From contig CAVUHC010000005.1 of NCBI GenBank assembly GCA_963741135.1, positions 302,845 to 366,844 on the forward strand: a stretch of 64,000 nucleotides of DNA. The letters are read 5' to 3'. Below the pieces are notes generated by a model. It was given only the letters and a program-made list of their open reading frames with translations. It searched no databases and was not told where the DNA came from. Numbering within the stretch: the stretch's first letter is position 1; every line of letters starts with the position of its first letter. This stretch comes from Gp6-AA40 sp963741135. GTDB taxonomy: Bacteria; Acidobacteriota; Vicinamibacteria; Vicinamibacterales; UBA2999. A program made the position numbers and the translations under genes. Shown piece after piece: positions 27,054 through 34,802 of this stretch.

Positions 27054-27308
27054 AAGTAGTCGGCTGAACTCGATAGCCGAATACTCGACCGGCGGCTGCA
27101 GTCTAGCGCGGCGGCGAGGTCGATTCAATGCGGGCCCAACCGCGGGCGCAACCGCCCCGAGCAGTAGCACTTGTTGCCGAAATAGGCGGTGGAACAGCGG
27201 ACGGGATAGACGGAACGCGATAGCGCGAATACGCCTGCGGGCGTCGCGCGATATCCGATACGACTTCTACGTGGTAGTTGGCGGGGCTAGTTCATTTTCA
27301 GATTCAAT
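27054..27308. repeat. ~250-bp dispersed repeat, copy 1
   Basis: About 250 bases from AAGTAGTCGGCTGAACTCG onward are nearly identical to 34561-34802, with scattered substitutions and small indels. Both copies begin just upstream of a toxin gene on the minus strand and end at a hairpin repeat. No protein family is recognised in it. Confidence 0.8.
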
Positions 27309-27450
27309 CGCCCGCTGTGAGACGCGGCGTGTCCCAAGCAAGAACCGTAGTCAGGCCGAAGGCCGACAAGCACCCTCGGTCGACGGCGAAGCTCGGTTGT
27401 CTCGAGTCAAGCCGGTTTTGCGGAGGACATGCCGCGGTTCACAGCGGGCG
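27309..27450. repeat. CGCTGTGAGACGCGG hairpin repeat, copy
   Basis: An imperfect palindrome of about 140 bp beginning CCCGCTGTGAGACGCGGCG and ending GCCGCGGTTCACAGCGGGCG, with internal subhairpins such as GGCCGAAGGCC. It belongs to the family that is tandemly amplified at 36599-37666. Confidence 0.8.
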
Positions 27451-27611
27451 ATGCGGTGCGGCGCCGTGCGCTCGCGGTTTCGGAGACTTCTCGAGGTCGC
27501 CCTCGCTCTCGCGGACCCAAAGGGTCCGCGCCGCTCAGTAGACGTCATTCGGAAACCGCCGTGGTAGCGTAGACCCACGGTAGCAGGGCTCGAAGAGCCC
27601 GGGGGGACATC
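27451..27611. other. short intergenic region before ferredoxin
   Basis: It contains a GCGGACCCAAAGGGTCCGC palindrome at about 27512-27530 and no gene. The promoter for the ferredoxin pair should be here but I cannot identify it. Confidence 0.4.
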
Positions 27612-27803
27612 ATGAGGGTCGTTGTAGATTTGAGCATATGTGACCTCCACGGCCTCTGCGTGGAGGCGGCGCCTGAGGTCTTCGAGATTGGCGATGACGG
27701 CGAACTCCACGTCCTGAACGAGAGGCCACCAGAAGGTCTGCGCGCGAAGGTGAACGAGGCTGTGAAGGGGTGTCCGACGGGTGCGATTTCGATCGAAGAG
27801 TGA
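27612..27803 (+). CDS. ferredoxin, 3Fe-4S type
   Basis: A 63-residue ferredoxin. The first cluster motif is ICDLHGLCVEAAPEVF, where the usual second cysteine is His, and the last cysteine is in VKGCPTGAISIEE. Three cysteines with C-xx-H-x-x-C spacing define the 3Fe-4S ferredoxins that feed cytochrome P450s in actinobacteria and relatives. The next gene, 9 bp downstream, is a ferredoxin reductase, so together they form an electron-transfer pair. No P450 or Rieske oxygenase is in the window. Confidence 0.9.
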   Translation: MRVVVDLSICDLHGLCVEAAPEVFEIGDDGELHVLNERPPEGLRAKVNEAVKGCPTGAISIEE

Positions 27804-27812
27804 CGTGCTCGA

Positions 27813-29039
27813 ATGCTGCGCCGAATCGCAATCGTTGGCGCCTCGCTCGCGGGCCTGCGCGCGGCCGAGACGCTACGCGACCGGGGCTTCGACGGTGAGC
27901 TGACGCTCATTGGCGACGAACCACATCGCCCCTACGACCGTCCGCCGCTCTCGAAACAGGTGCTGCAAGGCACATGGGAGCCGGAGCAGACCTTTTTCCG
28001 CAAGAAGGATGGGTACGACGCGCTCGCACTCGACATGCGGCTTGGCGTGCGCGCGACGTCGGTCGACCTTCGCGCCAGACGCGTCACGCTTGCCGATGGC
28101 ACATTCGCCGACTACGACCGGCTGATCATCGCGACGGGTGCGCGTGTCCGGACCCTCTCGGGCGTTGCGCCGCGGGCCGGCCTGCTCGTTTTGCGCGGTC
28201 TGGACGACGCGATCGCGCTGCGGCGGGAACTGATGGAGGCGCCCCGTGTAGCGATCGTGGGCGCAGGGTTTATCGGTCTCGAGGTCGCTGCCTCCTGCCG
28301 GGCTCGCGGCCTGCACGTCACTGTGATCGAGTTGCTTCCCGTCCCGCTTTCTCCCATCCTGGGCCCGACGCTCGGCGAGATGGTCGCGGCCATGCACCGG
28401 GACAACGGCGTGGACCTTCGCACCGGAGTTACCGTGACCGACGTTTTCGGCGAGTCGCGCGTCGCCGGGATCGCGCTCTCCGACGGCTCACGGATCGACG
28501 CCGACGTGGTGGTGGTCGGCATCGGGGTCACTCCAAACACGGAGTGGCTCGAACGCAGCGGCCTCACGCTCGACAACGGGATTGTCTGCAATGGCTCCGG
28601 TGAGGCCGCGCCGGATGTGTATGCGGCCGGGGACGTCGCCCGGGTCGCAAACCGGTGGCACGGCGATTCGCCGCGAATCGAGCATTGGACCAACGCGGTT
28701 GAGCAGGCGGTACACGCCGCGGAGAACGTGCTCGCCGGCCCCGGTGCGAGCACGAGCTTTTCGTCAGTGCCGTACTTCTGGTCGGACCACTACGATCGCA
28801 AAATCCAGTTCATCGGTCGCGCGCGTCCGCACGACGAGATGGTCATCGTCGACGGGTCGCTCGCCGAGCGACGGCTTACGGCGCTTTACCGGCGCGGCGA
28901 TCGCGTAGTGGCGTGTCTTGCCGTCAATCAACCGCGCGCGCTGATCACGTACAGGAAGCTGCTCGCGCGCGGCGCCCTGTGGGAAGCGGCGTTGTCGGGA
29001 ACGGCCGCTTCGTTATCGAATCCGATCGGCCCGCTGTGA
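27813..29039 (+). CDS. NAD(P)H:ferredoxin reductase, FAD-dependent
   Basis: A 408-residue pyridine-nucleotide-disulfide-type reductase related to putidaredoxin and rhodocoxin reductases. FAD motif IAIVGASLAGLRAAETLR, NAD(P) motif VAIVGAGFIGLEVAASC, the C-terminal FAD segment VYAAGDVA, and a reductase C-terminal domain with YFWSDHYDRKIQFIG. It would pass electrons from NAD(P)H to the neighbouring ferredoxin. The stop codon at 29037-29039 lies within the left arm of a hairpin repeat, so the last few residues are repeat-encoded; the native C-terminus may have been replaced. Confidence 0.9.
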   Translation: MLRRIAIVGASLAGLRAAETLRDRGFDGELTLIGDEPHRPYDRPPLSKQVLQGTWEPEQTFFRKKDGYDALALDMRLGVRATSVDLRARRVTLADGTFADYDRLIIATGARVRTLSGVAPRAGLLVLRGLDDAIALRRELMEAPRVAIVGAGFIGLEVAASCRARGLHVTVIELLPVPLSPILGPTLGEMVAAMHRDNGVDLRTGVTVTDVFGESRVAGIALSDGSRIDADVVVVGIGVTPNTEWLERSGLTLDNGIVCNGSGEAAPDVYAAGDVARVANRWHGDSPRIEHWTNAVEQAVHAAENVLAGPGASTSFSSVPYFWSDHYDRKIQFIGRARPHDEMVIVDGSLAERRLTALYRRGDRVVACLAVNQPRALITYRKLLARGALWEAALSGTAASLSNPIGPL

Positions 29040-29162
29040 GACGCGGCACGTCCTTCGCAAAACCGGCTTGATCCGATCAACCGAGCTTCACCGTCGAGAG
29101 ACGGTGGTTGTCGGCCTTCGGCCTGACGGTCTTGCTTCGGACACGCCGCGTCTCACAGCGGC
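29029..29162. repeat. CGCTGTGAGACGCGG hairpin repeat, copy
   Basis: A 134-bp imperfect palindrome from CCCGCTGTGAGACGCGGCAC to CGCCGCGTCTCACAGCGGCC. It overlaps the end of the ferredoxin reductase gene. Its internal sequence matches one unit of the 182-bp tandem array. Confidence 0.8.
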
Positions 29163-29253
29163 CAAAGCAGCGCTGCGCGAGTGGGAGCATCATCGCCACA
29201 CGCTGGTACCCCTTTCGAGTCACAAACAGATGAAATGCGATGGTTCTTGGACG

Positions 29254-29280
29254 ACCCAACGTCCGGCTTCAGCCGCGGCG
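29254..29280 (-). other. half attC-like site (site G), right half only
   Basis: The minus strand reads CCGCCGCGGCTGAAGCCGGACGTTGGGT with R' GTTGGGT. The arm matches site D at 33888-33959, but the left half is not recognisable. It lies about 20 bases after the stop of the 117-codon gene at 29299. Confidence 0.5.
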
Positions 29281-29298
29281 GTCCCGTGCCGCTCCGGC

Positions 29299-29652
29299 TC
29301 ACGATGACGAGAGATCGTGTTCGTAGAATTCGATTAGACCGGCGATGTGCTGTACAAGTTCGGCGGGCAGTTCCTCTTTGCGAAGCACGCCGGCAGCGAC
29401 CGCTGATGCGACCGCCGGCTCAAGGTGTGTCGTCGCATATCTCTTCCATATTTCCCGGGCAGTGTCCTGATGGAATCGATGCACAAGCTCGTTGAGCTCG
29501 AACGAATCAATTTCGCCACGATCCCAGCGGTCGAATTGCACGCGAAGCTCGCTCAGAGCTTTACGCAAGTCGCGATCGTGAGCGATCCTCGCCCATTCTC
29601 GGACTAAGCGTTTGATCTGTTTGGGAATGTCCTGCATCCGTTTGTCTGGCAA
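29299..29652 (-). CDS. conserved hypothetical protein (cassette-type)
   Basis: A 117-residue, mostly helical, charged protein. The pattern RDLRKALSELRVQFDRWDRG, FELNELVHRFHQ and AREIWKRYATTHLEPAVASA looks like a conserved small protein family frequent near mobile genes, but I cannot name its function. The start is at 29652 or Met6. It has no signal or membrane segment. A half attC follows its stop, so it was probably delivered as a cassette. Confidence 0.65.
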   Translation of the reverse strand: MPDKRMQDIPKQIKRLVREWARIAHDRDLRKALSELRVQFDRWDRGEIDSFELNELVHRFHQDTAREIWKRYATTHLEPAVASAVAAGVLRKEELPAELVQHIAGLIEFYEHDLSSS

Positions 29653-29721
29653 CGCTACGAATGAGCCGCAGGTGATCGCGAACCAGCACGCGTCAGCTCC
29701 ATCGCGGTGTTTGGCATCGAG

Positions 29722-29958
29722 CTATGATGCCTTCGCGGTCGCCGGTCGAACAGTGACGAGATCGTTATCGGCCACCGCGCGCACGTCGGCCGGGCCCAAC
29801 GTCACCAGTGCCTGGGTTCGCCCCGACGCCGCAACAAACTCGACGATGAACACCTCGGGATTGTGAACCTCAACGACCGTGCCGAGATCGCCTCGGCGAA
29901 GCCCCTCGCCGGGTATGTCGCGCACGAGAACGACGACGTCTAAGAGTTCTGGGGTCAC
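29722..29958 (-). CDS. DUF4926 domain protein
   Basis: A 78-residue protein starting at GTG 29958, which overlaps the stop of the DUF6883 remnant by 4 bp (GTGA). It has GEGLRRGDLGTVVEVHN, an I-V-E-F strand and a terminal Asp-Val-Arg-Ala segment, the same layout as the DUF4926 copies at 21568 and 53483. The function is unknown. The partner gene is disabled, so this copy may be an orphan. Confidence 0.75.
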   Translation of the reverse strand: MTPELLDVVVLVRDIPGEGLRRGDLGTVVEVHNPEVFIVEFVAASGRTQALVTLGPADVRAVADNDLVTVRPATAKAS

Positions 29959-30229
29959 TTCGAACCTCCTGGGTACGCGGTGACGAATCTGGGAAAGGCC
30001 TCACCCTTCCGAACGAACCAGACACTTACGACCGGCGCTTCGCTTCCGCCTCCTGCGTCAAATGCTGCTCGCGAAGCGCGAGCTCGAAGACTGACCAGTC
30101 GTTCGCAGAAAAGCCGAGCGCAGCGAAGAACCGCGCTTTGAAGCGACCAATGGGATGTTCGGTCGACAGCAGGTAGTCCTGGAGCTTCGCCTGATCAATC
30201 AGCGCTCGTTCGCGCCCCGGCACCAACAC
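29955..30229 (-). pseudogene. DUF6883 protein with internal deletion and frameshift
   Basis: The N-terminal 67 codons (AKLQDYLLSTEHPIGRFKAR, ALGFSANDWSVFE) match the start of the family and then hit a stop. In another frame just after it the C-terminal piece SVWFVRKGEAFPRFVTAYPG is present and ends by overlapping the DUF4926 start. About 30 codons of the middle have been lost compared with the intact copy at 53145-53477. Confidence 0.7.
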
Positions 30230-30310
30230 AACCGAATTCTAGCGTCGTCCAGGCCAGGAGCCCCGCCGAGATGTCTATCGCCTTGTTAGACAGCCGGCCC
30301 GGATGGTACA

Positions 30311-30526
30311 TTGCCGGATGTGACGTTCTCGATCGAAATCGAACGCGAAGACGACGGCCGCTGGCTCGCCGAGGTACCCGCTCTACCGGGCGTGATGTGC
30401 TATGGCCAAGACCGGGACGAAGCCGTTGCCTTCGTCCAGGCCCTGGCATTGCGCGTGATCGCCGAGCGTCTCGAGCACCGGGAAGCGCCGGCTGAATTCC
30501 TCAACGTCACATTCCAGGCCGCTTGA
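30311..30526 (+). CDS. hicB: HicB-like antitoxin
   Basis: A 71-residue HicB (partial RNase H-fold) starting at TTG 30311 with IEREDDGRWLAEVPALPGV and YGQDRDEAVAFVQALALRVI. HicB neutralises HicA. The stop overlaps the hicA start (TTGA, 30523-30526). The pair runs on the plus strand, opposite to the attC sites around it, so it is an inverted cassette that must have its own promoter. A GTTAGAC box at 30285-30291 marks one cassette edge. Confidence 0.82.
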   Translation: MPDVTFSIEIEREDDGRWLAEVPALPGVMCYGQDRDEAVAFVQALALRVIAERLEHREAPAEFLNVTFQAA

Positions 30527-30735
30527 GCAACTGGCCGTCTGCGAAGGCCAGCCGAGTCCTGGCCGCCCTTTCGAGGATCGGCTGGAGCATCAAACGGCAG
30601 TCCGGCTCGCATCGAACACTCGAGCGTCCCGCATAGCCCGATTTCGGGTTCGCATTCCACGACAACGAAGAGATTGGTCCGCGAATGCTGGCTCGGATTG
30701 CGAAACGCACAGGCCTCACACCAAACGATCTCTAG
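30523..30735 (+). pseudogene. hicA: HicA-like toxin with in-frame amber stop
   Basis: A 70-codon HicA reading from TTG 30523: WPSAKASRVLAALSRIGW, KRQSGSHRTLERP, then a TAG at 30634-30636, and in the same frame PDFGFAFHDNEEIGPRMLAR to the natural stop at 30735. The stop replaces the usual Trp in the R-P-G-W-P-D segment (TGG to TAG). The catalytic His of GSHRTL precedes the stop. Unless amber is suppressed the toxin is inactive. Confidence 0.78.
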
Positions 30736-30761
30736 GCGCTCCCCGTTCTTCGATCGGCTGT

Positions 30762-30834
30762 CTACAACGTCCGCGATGAGCCGCGGCGCGCCAGCGTCTG
30801 TTCACTCGCCGACGGCTCCATCGCGTGGTTGGGC
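30762..30834 (-). other. integron attC-like site (site B)
   Basis: The minus strand has GCCCAAC (R''), then GCGATG-g-AGCCG-t-CGGCG paired with CGCCG-CGGCT-CATCGC, and GTTGTAG as an imperfect R'. G and T are extrahelical, the same bases as in site A. It lies 86 bases after the methyltransferase stop. The same sequence recurs as site H near 49.4 kb. Confidence 0.82.
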
Positions 30835-30920
30835 GGCCTCGTCACTGTTGTACCTGACATCCCATTCCACGTGTCTTGCATCGCTTCGTCGAGTTGCAGT
30901 CCTTGGATCGCAACGTGTGC

Positions 30921-31868
30921 TCATCCCGTCGAGAACACGAGACACGCCAGCCGTGGGGCAGAATCGCACTGATCGCTTTCCACTTCCGACCGTAAGACAA
31001 AGCCTTGAGACCTGAGCCACGGTTCGGCGTGATGCGTCCGGACCTCGCCCGGTCTCCATCCGCCTTGATGCTCATGGCTCACCAGGACCCCTCTTTCCGC
31101 CAAACGTGCAACGAGGCGCTCGAAGGCCGAGATCCGCTCGTGGTGCGGGAACAGTTGCACTGTCCGTCGCTCGATGACAACGTCAAACGGACCGGGGCAC
31201 ACATCTGGACTCATGAGATCGCCGGTGAGGAACGACAAGGCCCCGCCGCCCCTGGGGGCATGATCGGCGCTGCGATGCATGGGCGGGCACAGCTCAGAGT
31301 CGATTGGACCGGAGCAACCGAAGGTCACCACGTCGTCATCGCCGATGCCGAATCCCGGGATGCGATGCACGGGATGGTCCAATCTTCGCAACATTCGTCC
31401 GATTACTTCCGCTGGCACAGCCGATATGTCCAGGGCGGTCACGTGAAACCCTAGCAGCGCCAGTGAAAGCGCTTCGGTCGATAAGCCATTGCCCGCGCAG
31501 AGAATCGTTTGTGAGCCGCGCCTGGTCAGCAACCCCGGAAACGCGTCATCAGACGACATCATGTCCGAGAACCCCTGCTCCCCGGCTCCAACCTCTATCT
31601 GGTTCCTCCAGTAGTTGTCCCACGCTCCAGGGTTGTGGACATCTCGCGGCGGATTCAGACGGCCCGCTTCGAAGGCCGCCAGCCAGGCCGCTGCCTGCTC
31701 GCGGCGGGCAGTCGACAACTGCCCTCCGCCGGCCTCGGACGGACCTGAATTCGGAGTCATTTCCGTCGAGGTCGGCGCACTCCGAGGACGCCCTTCGGCT
31801 GCAGGGTGCGGCGTGCGACCTCTGAATGATCGACCAACTGCTCGCCGAAGCAGGTCTCCCAGAGTCAT
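30921..31868 (-). CDS. class I SAM-dependent methyltransferase
   Basis: A 315-residue protein with a disordered N-terminus of about 60 residues. The core begins at PGAWDNYWRNQIEVGAGEQG; the SAM-binding glycine motif is TILCAGNGLSTEALSL and motif II is VTALDISAVP. VIERRTVQLFPHHER may be the post-II region. Substrate unknown; similar proteins are annotated as generic or nucleic-acid methyltransferases. The ATG at 31868 lies 47 bases beyond the R' box of attC site C, and site B follows, so this is a bounded cassette gene. Confidence 0.78.
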   Translation of the reverse strand: MTLGDLLRRAVGRSFRGRTPHPAAEGRPRSAPTSTEMTPNSGPSEAGGGQLSTARREQAAAWLAAFEAGRLNPPRDVHNPGAWDNYWRNQIEVGAGEQGFSDMMSSDDAFPGLLTRRGSQTILCAGNGLSTEALSLALLGFHVTALDISAVPAEVIGRMLRRLDHPVHRIPGFGIGDDDVVTFGCSGPIDSELCPPMHRSADHAPRGGGALSFLTGDLMSPDVCPGPFDVVIERRTVQLFPHHERISAFERLVARLAERGVLVSHEHQGGWRPGEVRTHHAEPWLRSQGFVLRSEVESDQCDSAPRLACLVFSTG

Positions 31869-31914
31869 GGTTTCATGAACCCTTCGTCAGATTTGATGGA
31901 ACCTGCGACCGTCC

Positions 31915-31981
31915 GCCCAACTTGCGCATCACCAGCGGCGAAATTGGATCACACTGGTGCGCCGTCTGGTGCATGTGAAGT
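31915..31981 (-). other. integron attC-like site (site C)
   Basis: On the minus strand ACTTCAC (R'', one mismatch) is followed by CAT-g-CACCAG-a-CGGCG, which pairs with CGCCG-CTGGTG-ATG, and ends in GTTGGGC (perfect R'). G and A are unpaired. It lies 92 bases after the gamma-glutamyltransferase stop. Confidence 0.72.
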
Positions 31982-32073
31982 GAGACTGCGCCGTCGACAA
32001 CTAGACAACGCGGCACCACCACCGTCGTACTGGCCCATTCTGCTGTCCGGCAGGCGCCAACAGACGCATACAG

Positions 32074-33870
32074 CTATTGCACGACGTCGCGGGCGCCTTC
32101 GACAGCCACCGCGGCTCCGCCGCGACGAGGGTCGGACACGCCGATGAGGGTTCCATCCGTGGTCAGGAGAATCGACTGCGTATCGCCCTGGTACGCAGGA
32201 CGCCCCTGCACCGTGAGTTCCTGTACCGAATGACCGCGGTCCCGTAAGGCGCTCACGAGCGCTGCCGGGAGCCCGGCTGGCTCGTATAGCAGCACATCGG
32301 GTAGGTGCTGGTGATGTAGTCGCGGTGCAGCCGTCGCGCTGGCCAGGTCCATCTGGAAGTCGACGATATCCGACACCATCTGCGCCATCGTCGTCACGAT
32401 GGTCGCGCCACCGGGTGTCCCGCTCACGAGCTTGACCCGGCCATCAGGTGCAAGCACGACTAGCGGCGTCATCGACGACAGCATTCGCTTTCCAGGGACG
32501 ATGGCGTTCGCGTCGCCCTGCACGAGGCCGAACTGGTTCGCCACACCGGGCTTACTCGCGAAGTCGTCCATTTCGTTGTTCATCAGGAACCCGGCGCCTT
32601 CGACGGTGACGAGGCTGCCGTATAGGGAGTTAATGGTAGTGGTCACGGAAACCGCGTTGCCGGCCGCGTCGACGACGGAGAAGTGGGTCGTGTTCTGTCC
32701 TTCGGGACGCCCCTGGGCTGTCGCGCCCGACAGGCCGAGTCCGGGACGCACCGCACTGGACGGCGTCGCACGATCCAGGCGGATCTCAGCGCGACGTGCG
32801 GCAGCGTACGGCTTCGAGGCCAAAACATCCGCCGGCTGCCTGACGAAATCAGGATCACCGAGGTAGGTGTTGCGATCGGCATAGGCGCGCTTCACAGCTT
32901 CGGTCCAGAGGTGTACGTGTTCATCAGAGAAGTGACCGAGGCGAGAGAGATCGTAGCCCTCCAGCACGTTCAAAATCTCTGCGATCGTGACGCCACCGGA
33001 CGACGGAGGCGGCATTGATAGCACGGTATGTGCACGGTAAGTCGTCGACACCGGCTGACGCCAGCGCGCAGCGTACCGCTCCAGATCATCTGCGGTGATC
33101 AGGCCGCCGCCACGCCTCATCTCTGCTGCGATGAGTTCAGCGGTTCGGCCCCTGTAGAAGCCGTCCCTCCCAGCTGCGGCAACTCGGCCCAGTGTCTCTG
33201 CGAGGCCCGGCTGTGCCAACCGATCACCCACGCGTGGCGCACGGCCGTCGGTCAAGAACACGCGCGCGGTGCCGGGAAACGTTCGCAATCGCGTTTCGTG
33301 GGTACGCAGCGACTCGGCGAGTCGGGCATGGACCACGATGCCCTGCGCCAGATTGATGGCTGGCGCAACGAGCTCCGTCCACTGCATGCTGCCGAAGCGC
33401 TGGTGCGCCTCCCACATGCCTGCCACCGACCCGGGCACGCCGGACGCCAAATGGCCGACGAGTGACTTGTTCGTGACATCACCGTTTGCGTCGAGGAACA
33501 TGTCACGGCGCGCGCCTCGTGGTGCCGTTTCGCGGAAATCGAGCGCGGCCGCGCGGCCGTCCGCCATTCTGATGATCATGAAACCGCCGCCACCGATGTT
33601 GCCAGCCTCCGGGTTGACAACGGCGAGCGCGAATTGCGTCGCCACCGCCGCATCGACGGCGTTACCCCCGCGACGCATGATCTCTGCCCCAACCTCGCTC
33701 GCGACGCGGTCGGTGCTGACCACCATTCCGTTCGCGCCGTAGGTGACGGAGATCCGCGCCACCGGGAACGCCCACGCTGCGGCGGCCGAGTCCTGCCCCC
33801 CGGGAGCAGCGGCGAGCAGCGCGAGGCACCCAACCGTCCACGCCAACATAGCGGCAGTGATTGTTCGCAT
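32074..33870 (-). CDS. ggt: gamma-glutamyltransferase
   Basis: A 598-residue Ntn-hydrolase. An N-terminal hydrophobic signal peptide (AAMLAWTVGCLALLAAAPG) suggests export. The autoproteolysis and catalytic Thr lies in QNTTHFSVVD near residue 400; other family blocks are GNAVDAAVATQFAL, GGGGFMIIR and the SSMTPLVV segment. It cleaves glutathione and gamma-glutamyl compounds outside the cytoplasm. Length is full for the precursor. It starts 18 bp after the R' box of attC site D and ends before site C, so a 1.8-kb enzyme gene appears to sit inside an integron cassette, which is unusually large. Confidence 0.93.
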   Translation of the reverse strand: MRTITAAMLAWTVGCLALLAAAPGGQDSAAAAWAFPVARISVTYGANGMVVSTDRVASEVGAEIMRRGGNAVDAAVATQFALAVVNPEAGNIGGGGFMIIRMADGRAAALDFRETAPRGARRDMFLDANGDVTNKSLVGHLASGVPGSVAGMWEAHQRFGSMQWTELVAPAINLAQGIVVHARLAESLRTHETRLRTFPGTARVFLTDGRAPRVGDRLAQPGLAETLGRVAAAGRDGFYRGRTAELIAAEMRRGGGLITADDLERYAARWRQPVSTTYRAHTVLSMPPPSSGGVTIAEILNVLEGYDLSRLGHFSDEHVHLWTEAVKRAYADRNTYLGDPDFVRQPADVLASKPYAAARRAEIRLDRATPSSAVRPGLGLSGATAQGRPEGQNTTHFSVVDAAGNAVSVTTTINSLYGSLVTVEGAGFLMNNEMDDFASKPGVANQFGLVQGDANAIVPGKRMLSSMTPLVVLAPDGRVKLVSGTPGGATIVTTMAQMVSDIVDFQMDLASATAAPRLHHQHLPDVLLYEPAGLPAALVSALRDRGHSVQELTVQGRPAYQGDTQSILLTTDGTLIGVSDPRRGGAAVAVEGARDVVQ

Positions 33871-33887
33871 CGAATGGTTTCCTCGCT

Positions 33888-33959
33888 GTCGAACGTCAGG
33901 CTTCAGCCGCGGCGGCTCATGGTCACACCGGCCGCCGTCGGCTGCAAGCCGTGTTGGGC
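33888..33959 (-). other. integron attC-like site (site D)
   Basis: A 72-bp site on the minus strand: GCCCAAC (R''), GCTT-g-CAGCCG-a-CGGCGGC pairing with GCCGCCG-CGGCTG-AAGC, then GTTCGAC (R', one mismatch). G and A are extrahelical. It starts 19 bases after the stop of the DUF2283 antitoxin gene. Confidence 0.85.
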
Positions 33960-33978
33960 AGACGATTCGGACCGAGCC

Positions 33979-34248
33979 TCACGCCGCCAGGACCGGTGCG
34001 AGATCGGCTTCGCTGGCCGGAGTGTGCCCGAGTTCTTGGAGTACGGCATTGAGTGCCGCGAGCGACATCAGGTCCGGGGCCGTGATCTCGATCCCGATCG
34101 CTTGGCCGTCCGCTGCGAAGTCAATGATGAGCCCCGGCTCGACCCTCCGAGTTCGAACGCTCTTTTGATCCGTGCCCCGAGGGAGATAGTAGTACGCGGC
34201 AATCGGCCGGCCATGCCGGAAGGTGACTTCAAGGTAGCGGTCTTTCAT
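33979..34248 (-). CDS. DUF2283-like antitoxin
   Basis: An 89-residue protein from ATG 34248 (MKDRYLEVTF). YYYLPRGTDQKSVRTRRVEP, then LIIDFAADGQAIGIEITAPD, is the typical DUF2283 pattern. DUF2283 genes pair with DUF4258 genes in putative type II toxin-antitoxin systems. The start overlaps the upstream toxin stop by 4 bp (ATGA). attC site D follows 19 bp after its stop, so the pair is one cassette. Confidence 0.8.
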   Translation of the reverse strand: MKDRYLEVTFRHGRPIAAYYYLPRGTDQKSVRTRRVEPGLIIDFAADGQAIGIEITAPDLMSLAALNAVLQELGHTPASEADLAPVLAA

Positions 34249-34562
34249 GACTGTGCCTGATCCACAGGATACGCTGTTACGACTACGAGGAGTTGTCGTC
34301 CTTCGTCGGGCTCCACAATGACGGCCCAAGACTGCCCGGCGTGCCGAGCCTCGATGACGAACCGTCCCGCCACGATGTCCGGAGTGTAACCGCTCGCGTG
34401 TTCGAGCATTCGGCGCAAGTCCACTTCGTTGAAACCGCGATCCACCATCCGTTTCAGAAGGTGCGCGGTCAGCTCGAGCTCCCACGTCCACCAAGATGGC
34501 CACTGTCGCGTCGTCAGGATTTCCTCGTTCTGTTTCCGCGTCCGTTTTGTTCTGCCCAACAA
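34245..34562 (-). CDS. DUF4258-like toxin
   Basis: A 105-codon frame beginning at a TTG at 34562; because a GCCCAAC box (34554-34560) covers this start, the true start is probably further in, near the ILTTRQWPSWWTWE segment. The body (LTAHLLKRMVDRGFNEVDLR, then FVIEARHAGQSWAVIVEPD) matches DUF4258, a RelE-like fold predicted to be a ribonuclease toxin. The partner DUF2283 gene overlaps by 4 bp. Copy 2 of the ~250-bp repeat begins exactly at the cassette edge upstream. Confidence 0.78.
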   Translation of the reverse strand: MLGRTKRTRKQNEEILTTRQWPSWWTWELELTAHLLKRMVDRGFNEVDLRRMLEHASGYTPDIVAGRFVIEARHAGQSWAVIVEPDEGRQLLVVVTAYPVDQAQS

Positions 34563-34802
34563 GCAGTCGGCTGAACTCGATAGCCGGATACTCGACCGGC
34601 GGCTGCAGTCTAGCGCGGCGGCGAGGTCGATTCAATGCGGGCCCAACCGCCTCGAGCAGTGGCACTTGTTGCCGAAATAGGCAGTGGACAGCGGACGGGA
34701 TATACGGAACTCGATAGCGCGAATACGCCTGCGGGCGTCGCACGATATCCGATACGACTTCCTCGTGGTAGCTGGCGGGGCAGGTTCATTTTCTGATTCA
34801 AT
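34561..34802. repeat. ~250-bp dispersed repeat, copy 2
   Basis: Nearly identical to 27054-27308. It begins at the GCCCAAC box at the edge of the DUF4258 cassette and runs into two hairpin repeats. The coincidence of both copies with toxin-gene cassette edges is notable. Confidence 0.8.

Noticed and set aside
30802..31059. Minus-strand frame after the methyltransferase
   Set aside because: Runs across attC site B and has no protein-like pattern.
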